Source: Dehalococcoidia bacterium
GTDB lineage: Bacteria > Chloroflexota > Dehalococcoidia > SZUA-161
Direction of reading: 5' to 3'
Assembly (NCBI GenBank): GCA_011174795.1
Contig: DUEY01000005.1
Span: 4,885 to 54,044 of the forward strand
DNA: 49,160 bases
Shown here piece by piece: positions 40,221 through 49,160 of the stretch. The position numbers were made by a program, and so were the translations under genes. The notes under the pieces are model-generated. The model did not search any database. It worked only from the letters and a program-made list of their open reading frames with translations, and was not told the origin of the DNA. Every line of letters begins with the position of its first letter. The stretch's first letter is position 1.

Positions 40221-41162
40221 TTGTTTGACGAGTTAAAGGTTTTCAGCGGAAATGCACATCCTGACCTGGCTCGAAGGGTCTGCGACTATCTTGGCATACC
40301 CCTGGGCCAGATGGAGGTATTCGAGTTCAGTAACGAGAATATCTTTGTCAGGGTCCTAGAGAATGTGAGGGAGCGGGATGTCTTCGTTATTCAGCCCATC
40401 AGCTCTCCAGTCAATAAGAACCTCGTCGAGCTGTTGATAATAATCGATGCCATGAAGCGTGCCTCAGCGGGCAGGATTACCGCGGTGATGCCCTACTATG
40501 GCTATAGCCGTACTGATAAGAAAGACCAGCCTCGCGTGCCGATCACAGCGAGGCTGGTGGCCGATTTAATTACGGTATCTGGAGCTGACCGTGTGCTGAC
40601 GATTGACCTCCACGCCGGGCAGATTCAGGGATTCTTCAACATCCCCGTAGATGAACTGACTGCCCTCTATACCCTGAGCGACTACTTCCTGGAGAAAGCT
40701 CTAAAGAACCTGGTGGTGGTGGCTACCGATGTCGGAATAGCCAAGCGTGCGCGCGACCTTGCCGCACGGCTTAATGTGCCTCTGGCAATTGTCGAAAAGC
40801 GCAGGGTGGGCAATGTCGATAAGTCGGAGACCCTGACCGTCATCGGTGATGTCAAGGGCAAGCGCGCCCTGCTGGTGGACGACGAAGTTGATACCGGGGG
40901 CTCGATTGCCAACGCAGCTGTGACGCTGAAGAAGCACGGTGCCATTGAGATTTATGCCTGCTGCACGCATCCCATCCTCTCCGGGTCGGGGGTGAAGCGT
41001 ATAGCCGAGAGCATAATCAAGGAGTTGGTGGTCACCGATACAGTCCCTGTACCGGAAGAGAAGAGGATCGATAAAATAACCGTTCTTCCACTGGAATCGC
41101 TGATTGGCGAGGCGATTCACCGCATTCACGCCGGGCTCTCAGTGGGTGCGATGTTCCAGTAG
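40221..41162 (+). CDS. prs: Ribose-phosphate pyrophosphokinase
   Basis: A 313-residue enzyme making PRPP from ribose-5-phosphate and ATP for nucleotide, His and Trp synthesis. Family motifs: F-S-N-E-N-I-F-V-R near residue 35, the ATP/metal segment D-L-H-A-G-Q-I-Q-G-F-F, and the PRPP-binding loop V-D-D-E-V-D-T-G-G-S-I. The start is TTG at 40221 after GAGGGGGGA; no in-frame ATG would keep the conserved N-terminus. It opens a plus-strand housekeeping run with secA. Confidence 0.96.
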   Translation: MFDELKVFSGNAHPDLARRVCDYLGIPLGQMEVFEFSNENIFVRVLENVRERDVFVIQPISSPVNKNLVELLIIIDAMKRASAGRITAVMPYYGYSRTDKKDQPRVPITARLVADLITVSGADRVLTIDLHAGQIQGFFNIPVDELTALYTLSDYFLEKALKNLVVVATDVGIAKRARDLAARLNVPLAIVEKRRVGNVDKSETLTVIGDVKGKRALLVDDEVDTGGSIANAAVTLKKHGAIEIYACCTHPILSGSGVKRIAESIIKELVVTDTVPVPEEKRIDKITVLPLESLIGEAIHRIHAGLSVGAMFQ

Positions 41163-41176
41163 AGGCTGGAGGTGTT

Positions 41177-41446
41177 GTGGTGTCCCCCCAGGAAGACCAA
41201 TACCTTTCCCCTGAAGACAAAAAAAGCTATGAAGAAGTGGTTGACTCGTGGAAAGACGAGGATATCGAGGCGTACCGGGATGTCATCGAGGCCAATGAGG
41301 ATGAGCAGCTTCTCGGTGGATACGTTATGGTGGAACTGGACCCGCTGACAGCTAAAGATCTGGTAGATATGGCCCAGAGTCGGGGTATTGACCCGGGCCG
41401 GCTGGCGGCCGAGCTTCTACGGAATGCCCTCATGGGCGGCAAGTGA
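41177..41446 (+). CDS. Small acidic hypothetical protein, 89 residues
   Basis: Not recognised. GGAGG precedes tandem GTG codons at 41177 and 41180; the second gives better spacing. The protein is strongly acidic in its first half (K-K-S-Y-E-E-V-V-D-S-W-K-D-E-D) and ends with a helical part (A-K-D-L-V-D-M-A-Q and L-A-A-E-L-L-R-N-A-L) somewhat like the C-terminus of ribbon-helix-helix proteins. It sits 14 bp after prs and 55 bp before secA, so it is probably co-transcribed with them. Confidence 0.72.
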   Translation: MVSPQEDQYLSPEDKKSYEEVVDSWKDEDIEAYRDVIEANEDEQLLGGYVMVELDPLTAKDLVDMAQSRGIDPGRLAAELLRNALMGGK

Positions 41447-41501
41447 CAATGATGTATGAAATTGATTATCTGGTGAGAAAGGGCTAAGGGCGGAATAAGG
41501 C

Positions 41502-44069
<2,568 letters not shown>

Positions 44070-44096
44070 GTTAGATGCTGGGGAGGGTGAAGAGAA

Positions 44097-44366
44097 GTGG
44101 AAAACGCGGCGGTTGCGCAGGTGTTTCGGGACTTGGCCGATGTGCTGGAGCGGAAGAAGGAGAACCCTTTCAAGATAAGGTCGTACCGGCGCGCTGCCGA
44201 GACTATAGAGGTCCTGCCTGTCCAGTTAGAGCAGGTGGTGAGTGAGGGCAGGCTGCGGGAGCTGCCGGGCGTCGGTGAGGCGATCGCCAGAAAGATTACT
44301 GAGATTCTGACCACCGGGCGTCTACAGAAGCTGGAGGAGCTTCGCGCCGAGATGTCTGGAAAATAA
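44097..44366 (+). CDS. Stand-alone helix-hairpin-helix domain protein (PolX N-terminal-like)
   Basis: An 89-residue protein matching the N-terminal 8-kDa domain of family X DNA polymerases: F-R-D-L-A-D-V-L-E, N-P-F-K-I-R-S-Y-R-R-A-A and the helix-hairpin-helix L-P-G-V-G-E-A-I-A-R-K-I. Bacterial PolX is normally near 570 residues and has polymerase and PHP domains; nothing of these follows, and the next gene is unrelated. It could be a small DNA-binding repair factor or a relic. The start is GTG at 44097 after GGGGAGGG. It stands between secA and the 245-residue hypothetical gene. Confidence 0.82.
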   Translation: MENAAVAQVFRDLADVLERKKENPFKIRSYRRAAETIEVLPVQLEQVVSEGRLRELPGVGEAIARKITEILTTGRLQKLEELRAEMSGK

Positions 44367-44369
44367 GAG

Positions 44370-45107
44370 ATGGCAAAGCGTGAGTCCCAGCTTAAGAATG
44401 TAGCCTCCGCTGGGGATAGCGAGGCAATCAGGCATCTAAAGCAGGCTATCGCCGCCGGTAAGCCCTGGCATTTAGCGCTGCTGGAGGCCATCGGGCTCTG
44501 GACCTGTACCGAGGAAAGCCATAACGGGCACAGCTACTGCTACCTGCTCGATGGGGAGGCTTTCGACTGGCTGCTGCTCGCGGAGCGCCTCTGCCAGGAG
44601 ATAGCGGATGTTGTCCCCGAGGAGGAGATGCTCGACCTCCTCTTCTACGGCAGGCTGCCCGGGGAGCTCTCCGACGACGAGTTCAGGGCGCTCATCGGTA
44701 GCGGTAAGTACCATGCCCATCTCAACTATCTCTACGGCGTCACCGTCGAGAGGTTTGTGCGTCTCGCCATAGAGGAGGAGATTCACAAGGAGTGCCACGG
44801 ATACGTCTTCTCCGGCAGGGACGGAGGCTTCTGGGACAGCTACCAGCGACTCTATGGCGCCAGCCAGGAGACGCTCTTACAGCGGTTCAGAGAGGAGAGG
44901 GGCTATCCACTGTTAGATGGCCTCAACCTCGACCAGTTGGAGGAGTTCACCTACTGGTTGTTCAAGTACCGGCTGAAGAACTGCGATAAGGAGAAGGTGG
45001 CCAGCGACACCAGGAAGGGCGTGGAGCGCCTCAGGCGTCACAGCCCGGGCAGGAGCCTCACTGTCATCAGTGAGAACCCCTCGCACGTTATCGACCACGG
45101 CACCTAG
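44370..45107 (+). CDS. Hypothetical protein, 245 residues
   Basis: Not recognised as a named family. The ATG at 44370 lies 3 bp after the stop of the helix-hairpin-helix gene, so the two are probably translated together. The protein is soluble and mostly helical. Visible features are an early W-H-L-A-L-L-E-A-I-G-L-W segment, an acidic E-E-E-M-L-D-L-L-F-Y-G-R-L-P-G stretch, a central H-K-E-C-H-G-Y, and a basic C-terminus (R-R-H-S-P-G-R). No catalytic motif is apparent. A role with its DNA-binding neighbour is possible but unproven. Confidence 0.8.
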   Translation: MAKRESQLKNVASAGDSEAIRHLKQAIAAGKPWHLALLEAIGLWTCTEESHNGHSYCYLLDGEAFDWLLLAERLCQEIADVVPEEEMLDLLFYGRLPGELSDDEFRALIGSGKYHAHLNYLYGVTVERFVRLAIEEEIHKECHGYVFSGRDGGFWDSYQRLYGASQETLLQRFREERGYPLLDGLNLDQLEEFTYWLFKYRLKNCDKEKVASDTRKGVERLRRHSPGRSLTVISENPSHVIDHGT

Positions 45108-45149
45108 GTGCTGCCAGGTCGGTCTGAAGCTGCAAACACTCATCTGGAC

Positions 45150-45178
45150 TTGGCACGGCTGTAACTATGTGCTAAAAT
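45150..45178 (+). promoter_or_regulatory. Promoter of the HdrD-like iron-sulfur oxidoreductase gene
   Basis: TTGGCA (45150-45155), 17 nt, TAAAAT (45173-45178), followed by AAAAAGGAGG and the ATG at 45204. The leader would be about 20 nt. Confidence 0.65.
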
Positions 45179-45203
45179 TCCTCTGGCTGAAAAAGGAGGA
45201 ATC

Positions 45204-47261
45204 ATGCCTGAGACCATGCTTGACGCGCACCGCGAGATATTCTTCGATATCGATTTCGGCTGGATCATTTACATACTGGCCTTTGTCTCGGTGGTGTATC
45301 TTATCTACGCCTTCTACCGCCGCTTCAAGCTGTGGAGAATGGGGCAGAAGGATGACACCTTCGCCAACATCCTTGAAAAAATAAAGAACTTCGTCTACAC
45401 AGCTACCGTCGACGGCATCGTCCACAGGCGAATCCTGCGGGACCCTTACCCCGGGATAATGCACGCCCTTATTTTCTGGGGCGCCGCTCTTCTCCTGCTG
45501 GGGACCGCGATGGACGTCATCAGCCATTATATCGTCGAATTCCTCCACGGTAACACCTATTTAGCCATCTCCTTCCTCGCAGACCTCGGCGGCGTGATGA
45601 TCCTGATAGGCTTGATTTTAGCTGCCTACAGGAGGTATATCCAGAAGCCGGACAGGCTGGATAACATCCCGGGCGATGCTATCGGCCTGCTGCTCGTGTT
45701 TATCATTGTGCTGACCGGGTTCATCCTGGAAGGGCTGCGCATGGTCGTCACCGCCGCCCATTTTACCGATTTACCGATAATGAGCGAATGGGCTCCGTGG
45801 TCCTTCCTTGGCTATGGCTTCGCCAAGGCCTTCGAAGGCAGCAGCCACCCGGTTGGCTGGTATCAGGGCTTGTGGTGGTTCCATTCGCTGCTTATCATCG
45901 GCGCGATTTTCTACATGGGGCTCCTCTTCCCCAAGCTGTCGCACCTCTTTGTCTCCCCGATAAACGCCTTTTTCCGGAGGACAGGGCCCAGGGGTGCGCT
46001 CAGGCATGTCGAGCTTGAGGAAGCCGAGACGTTCGGCGCCGCTAAAATCCAGGACTTCACCGTCAAGGACCTGATGGACCTCGATGCCTGCACACGCTGC
46101 GGGCGCTGCCAGGATAACTGTCCCGCTTATCTCAGCGGGAAGCCTCTATCCCCGAAGAAGCTGATACAGGACTTGAGGACGCTGCTGAACGAGCGGGCTC
46201 CCGCTCTGCTCAGCGGCAACCCCGGGGATAACGGGCGCCAGATGCTGGGCGAGGTCATAACCGAGGACGAGATATGGTCGTGCACCACCTGCCGTGCCTG
46301 CCAGGAGCAGTGTCCCGTTTTCATCGAGCCAATCAACAAGATAATTGAGATGCGGCGCAACCTGGTTCTGGAACTGACCCAGTTCCCCGAAACCGCTATG
46401 CAGGCGCTGAGGAGCATGGAGCAGCGGGGACATCCGTGGCGGGGCACCATGTCAACGAGAACGGACTGGGCGGAGGGCCTTGATATTAAGCTGCTTTCGG
46501 ATGATAGCAATGTGGACGTTCTCTTCTGGGTTGGCTGCACCGGTGCGCTGGAGGAGCGGAATATTAAAGTTGCCAAGGCGGTGGGGAAGGTGCTGAAGGC
46601 AGCGGGGGTGAACTTCGGCATACTGGGTCCCGAGGAGAGTTGCTGTGGCGAGCCCGCCCGCAGAATAGGAAACGAGTACCTTTTCCAGTTGCTCGCGCAG
46701 CAGAACATCGAGATTCTCAAGAACTACGGGGTGAAGAAGATAGTTACCGCCTGTCCCCATGGCTACAATACGATAAGGAACGAGTACCCCCAGTACGGCG
46801 GCGAGTTCGAGGTCTGGCACCATACCGAGTTTATCCTCGAGCTGCTGAAGCAGGGCAAGTTGAAGCTTGCCCGGAGCGTGGACAAGAAGCTCACCTACCA
46901 CGATTCCTGCTACCTGGGCAGGTACAACGACATATATCAGGCGCCGAGAGAGCTCCTGCACAGTGTAACCGGGGCAGCGCCCGCGGATATGGAGCACCGT
47001 ATGAGCAAGGGTTTCTGCTGTGGCGCTGGCGGCGGCAGGATGTGGATGGAGGAGCAGATCGGCACGAGGATGAACCAGATTCGCACTGAAGAGGCTGTAA
47101 AGACCGGCGCCGAGGTGATAGCGTCAGCCTGTCCCTTCTGCATCCAGATGTTCGAGGACGCCATCAAGGCGCTGGAGAAGGAGGGCTCGCTCAGGGCGAT
47201 GGACATAGCGGAGATAGTCGCCGAGGCGCTCGAGTATGGTGCGTACGAGGAGAATTCATAA
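45204..47261 (+). CDS. Membrane-bound HdrD/DsrK-like iron-sulfur oxidoreductase
   Basis: A 685-residue fusion. The N-terminal ~260 residues have about six hydrophobic segments of the NarI/DsrM-like cytochrome type, with His residues that could bind heme b. Two 4Fe-4S motifs follow: C296-T-R-C-G-R-C-Q-D-N-C-P and C360-T-T-C-R-A-C-Q-E-Q-C-P. The C-terminal part has two CCG domains (C-C-G-E-P from Cys480 and C-C-G-A-G-G-G from Cys605), the cysteine-rich modules that hold the special cluster of heterodisulfide reductase. It probably exchanges electrons between the quinone pool and a soluble thiol or acyl-CoA-linked partner. It is monocistronic between its own promoter and a terminator. Confidence 0.92.
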   Translation: MPETMLDAHREIFFDIDFGWIIYILAFVSVVYLIYAFYRRFKLWRMGQKDDTFANILEKIKNFVYTATVDGIVHRRILRDPYPGIMHALIFWGAALLLLGTAMDVISHYIVEFLHGNTYLAISFLADLGGVMILIGLILAAYRRYIQKPDRLDNIPGDAIGLLLVFIIVLTGFILEGLRMVVTAAHFTDLPIMSEWAPWSFLGYGFAKAFEGSSHPVGWYQGLWWFHSLLIIGAIFYMGLLFPKLSHLFVSPINAFFRRTGPRGALRHVELEEAETFGAAKIQDFTVKDLMDLDACTRCGRCQDNCPAYLSGKPLSPKKLIQDLRTLLNERAPALLSGNPGDNGRQMLGEVITEDEIWSCTTCRACQEQCPVFIEPINKIIEMRRNLVLELTQFPETAMQALRSMEQRGHPWRGTMSTRTDWAEGLDIKLLSDDSNVDVLFWVGCTGALEERNIKVAKAVGKVLKAAGVNFGILGPEESCCGEPARRIGNEYLFQLLAQQNIEILKNYGVKKIVTACPHGYNTIRNEYPQYGGEFEVWHHTEFILELLKQGKLKLARSVDKKLTYHDSCYLGRYNDIYQAPRELLHSVTGAAPADMEHRMSKGFCCGAGGGRMWMEEQIGTRMNQIRTEEAVKTGAEVIASACPFCIQMFEDAIKALEKEGSLRAMDIAEIVAEALEYGAYEENS

Positions 47262-47271
47262 CCGTTCAGGT

Positions 47272-47304
47272 AAAGGACGAGGCTGTCAGGGCCTCGTCCT
47301 TTTT
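47272..47304 (+). terminator. Intrinsic terminator shared with the end of the convergent glycosyltransferase gene
   Basis: A 12-bp stem (47272-47283 with 47291-47302), 7-nt loop and TTTTT run. The distal arm is made of the last codons (K-R-T-R-P-stop) of the glycosyltransferase gene on the other strand. Confidence 0.85.
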
Positions 47305-48203
47305 CCATACTTCATCCTTAAAAAATCGAGGATTGCCCGCAGGATGTAGTAAGAACCCCTCCATTGCCCTGTTATGCGCGAGTAGTCCCATATGACTTTG
47401 GGAAGCGTGATGAGGAAGTACAGGGCAGCCAGAGCGAACCGGGGCCTGGTGAGGTGCTTGTCCAGGAAGATAAAGTGGCCCCTGGTAGCGTAATACAGCG
47501 GCTGTCCCTTGAGCCTTTCCCTCTTCGCCTCGCCCCATCCCTTGTGCCAGATTCTGGACTCCGGCACATAGAGCACCTTATAGCCGCTGCGGGCCGCCCG
47601 CACACAGAAGTCTGCATCCTCCCAGCCGAAGAAGAACCGCTCGTCGAGCAGGCCCACGGTTTCCAGCACCTCGCGTGATATAAACATGAAGCACGAGCAA
47701 ATCCAGTCTACCTCGGCCTGTTCGTCCAGCTGTCCCCGGTCAGCCTCACCGCTGCCCCTGATGGGGGTTTTCCCGGTGCGGTAGTCGATGATGCCGCCGG
47801 CGAACCATATCTGCTCGGGAGCCTCATAACAGTATATCTTGCCCCCGGCAATCCCTATCCTCCCGTCATTCCGGGCGACCTCAACCATCTTATCGAGAAA
47901 GTCGGGAGTAACCACAGTGTCGTTGTTCAGTAAGACGACGTAGTCCGCTCCCCTGTCCAGGGCGTCCTGTATCCCGATATTGCATCCCCCAGCAAAGCCC
48001 TGGTTTCGCTCGTTCTCAATCAGCCGTATGCTGTCGCCGAACCGCTCCCGCAGGAGACGGGCGTCATCACCGTCCGAGCCGTTATCAATGACTATAGTCT
48101 CGTGATTGGGATAGGTGGTATGCTTGAGGGACTCCAGGCATTCCGCGCTGTCGTTGAAGTTGTTCCAGTTGACCAGGACGATCGATACTCTGGGCGGCGG
48201 CAT
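47286..48203 (-). CDS. Family 2 glycosyltransferase (rhamnosyltransferase-like)
   Basis: A 305-residue GT-A fold enzyme. The N-terminus has V-L-V-N-W-N-N, V-I-D-N-G-S-D-G, the N-Q-G-F-A-G-G-C-N motif of the rhamnosyltransferase-like branch, and the nucleotide-sugar/metal motif L-N-N-D-T-V. F-F-G-W-E-D-A-D-F-C follows as the acceptor/base region. Near the C-terminus is a hydrophobic segment (F-A-L-A-A-L-Y-F-L-I-T-L). The ATG overlaps the stop of the methyltransferase gene by one base (TGATG), so the two are coupled, probably for modifying a cell-surface glycan or glycolipid. Confidence 0.92.
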   Translation of the reverse strand: MPPPRVSIVLVNWNNFNDSAECLESLKHTTYPNHETIVIDNGSDGDDARLLRERFGDSIRLIENERNQGFAGGCNIGIQDALDRGADYVVLLNNDTVVTPDFLDKMVEVARNDGRIGIAGGKIYCYEAPEQIWFAGGIIDYRTGKTPIRGSGEADRGQLDEQAEVDWICSCFMFISREVLETVGLLDERFFFGWEDADFCVRAARSGYKVLYVPESRIWHKGWGEAKRERLKGQPLYYATRGHFIFLDKHLTRPRFALAALYFLITLPKVIWDYSRITGQWRGSYYILRAILDFLRMKYGKRTRP

Positions 48204-48871
48204 CAGCGGCTCCTGCCCTTTTTTATAGCCACGGCGATTATATATCCCGACGAGATATGCTCGTCGTTCCTGAACTCACGCACTCCGTATCTGCGCTCCA
48301 CGGAGTTATCCGCAAGGGTGACGTCGCACTGTCCGTAGAGGCTGATGCTGCTGAAATACCTGCTGAGCAAACGTTGGAACTCCTCTGGCCAGAACTCCTT
48401 GACGTGGTAGGGATTCAAGGGCTTCGCCAGGTTGGGGGAGAAGACCCTCCTGTTCGGGGTGGAGCAAATCAGCAGGCCGTTCTGCTTCAGCACCCTATGG
48501 CACTCAGCAAGGAATTTCCGGTAGGTTCTTAGATGCTCCAGCGTCTCAAAGGATACGACTGCGTCGAAGGAATAGTCGGCGAAGGGCAGCGTCGCAGCGT
48601 TGCCGCATATGAAGCTTGCGCCCTCTCCAAACCGGTCCCGGGCATAGTTCACCGCCTCGAGGGATATATCAACGCCGACCGCTCTTCGTGCTCCCCCTTC
48701 CGCCAGGTAAGCTGCCCCGTAACCGGTACCGCAAGCCACGTCTAAAACGTCCTTGTTACCGGTCAGGTTGGCGGCGAAGATATACCGGTCTATATGCTCC
48801 TTGTAGATATCCGGCGGCGTCTTACCTGGCACAACACGTTCGCCGGTGAATTCCATATCAGTCCCGGTCAT
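48203..48871 (-). CDS. Class I SAM-dependent methyltransferase
   Basis: A 222-residue methyltransferase of the UbiE/Methyltransf_11 type. Motif I is V-L-D-V-A-C-G-T-G-Y-G, followed by G-V-D-I-S and A-T-L-P-F-A-D-Y-S-F-D-A-V. The start M-E-F-T-G-E-R-V is common in methyltransferases of polysaccharide clusters; it lies five codons inside the ATG used here, and either ATG may be the start. Together with the glycosyltransferase it probably methylates a surface sugar or lipid-linked sugar. Confidence 0.9.
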   Translation of the reverse strand: MTGTDMEFTGERVVPGKTPPDIYKEHIDRYIFAANLTGNKDVLDVACGTGYGAAYLAEGGARRAVGVDISLEAVNYARDRFGEGASFICGNAATLPFADYSFDAVVSFETLEHLRTYRKFLAECHRVLKQNGLLICSTPNRRVFSPNLAKPLNPYHVKEFWPEEFQRLLSRYFSSISLYGQCDVTLADNSVERRYGVREFRNDEHISSGYIIAVAIKKGRSR

Positions 48872-49033
48872 TTATACGACTCCGTCTTTCGGCTTGTCTT
48901 GCTGCAAGCATCTTATGAGATTTAACAACTGGCGGTATATCATAGTATTCGTGCTACCCGGCCCCGCACTATTGTATCACACAAGGAACAGGCGCGATTA
49001 CCCCCGAGTTTGCAGAAGAAATGGGTATCGTAG

Positions 49034-49062
49034 TGGACAAAGTTGACAAAACAGTTTATACT
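49034..49062 (+). promoter_or_regulatory. Promoter of the gene entering at the right edge
   Basis: TGGACA (49034-49039), exactly 17 nt, TATACT (49057-49062). A second TTGACA at 49043-49048 lacks a matching -10 box. The leader to the ATG at 49141 is about 70 nt. The rest of 48872-49140 shows no gene I can support. Confidence 0.55.
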
Positions 49063-49140
49063 TCAAAGCTAAGGGAATTCGGGACGTACTCGGTTAAGTT
49101 GAAATTATTAGATTGCATAGGGATTTGAAGGGGGTTCTCT

Positions 49141-49160
49141 ATGGCAGATAAGAGGGTTAA
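49141..49160 (+). CDS. First codons of a gene cut by the right window edge
   Basis: ATG at 49141 follows GAAGGGGG with normal spacing and a promoter lies upstream. Only M-A-D-K-R-V is visible before the window ends, so nothing can be said about the product. Confidence 0.6.

Noticed and set aside
48846-49046. 66-codon plus-strand open frame
   Set aside because: It overlaps the methyltransferase start, has no ribosome site and no recognisable content.

Overview
The window looks like a chromosomal segment of an anaerobic member of the Chloroflexota, most likely Dehalococcoidia-like. This is inferred from gene content only: a large CoA-thioester catabolic island, a tungsten-type aldehyde oxidoreductase, a glycyl radical enzyme, ferredoxin-linked 2-oxoacid oxidoreductase genes and a membrane HdrD-like iron-sulfur protein next to housekeeping genes. 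No rRNA, tRNA, CRISPR array, IS element or phage gene was seen. No marker gene fixes the species.

Bases 1-9366 hold mixed-orientation catabolic genes: two class III CoA-transferases (the first cut by the window edge), two acyl-CoA dehydrogenases, a radical SAM protein resembling maturases of tungsten oxidoreductases, and an 817-residue glycyl radical enzyme with its own promoter and a strong terminator. Bases 9386-23177 are a long minus-strand run of fatty-acyl/side-chain oxidation genes: SDR, two isomerase-type crotonases, acyl-CoA dehydrogenase, true thiolase, a dehydrogenase pair, amidohydrolase, a thiolase-like/DUF35 pair, an enoyl-CoA hydratase, and a block of two hot-dog hydratase subunits, an Ltp2-like aldolase and a DUF35 protein. 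That last block has the gene order of chsH2-chsH1-ltp2 from actinobacterial steroid side-chain degradation. Bases 23422-29687 are a compact operon FrhB-like, iorA, iorB and two CoA-transferases. Bases 29784-35383 hold an enolase-superfamily enzyme, a tungsten-type aldehyde ferredoxin oxidoreductase with a small upstream partner gene, coaBC and coaX.

From 35536 rightward the plus strand is mostly housekeeping or cell-envelope: PadR regulator with a membrane partner, two DegV proteins and a divergent PlsY, a P-loop kinase, ribose-phosphate pyrophosphokinase, SecA, a stand-alone helix-hairpin-helix protein, and an HdrD-like membrane iron-sulfur oxidoreductase. A glycosyltransferase/methyltransferase pair on the minus strand and the first codons of another gene close the window.

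The recurring theme of the catabolic half is pairing of an active with an apparently inactive paralogue: CoA-transferases with and without the catalytic Asp, acyl-CoA dehydrogenases with and without the catalytic Glu, and hot-dog hydratases with and without the Asp/His pair. Together the genes suggest oxygen-independent breakdown of a branched, bulky or cyclic carboxylic acid (steroid, isoprenoid or arylalkyl type). CoA would be attached by transfer rather than by a ligase (none is present). Heteromeric dehydrogenation, hydration and retro-aldol or thiolytic cleavage would follow, with electrons passing to ferredoxin and membrane iron-sulfur proteins. The substrate cannot be named from sequence alone.
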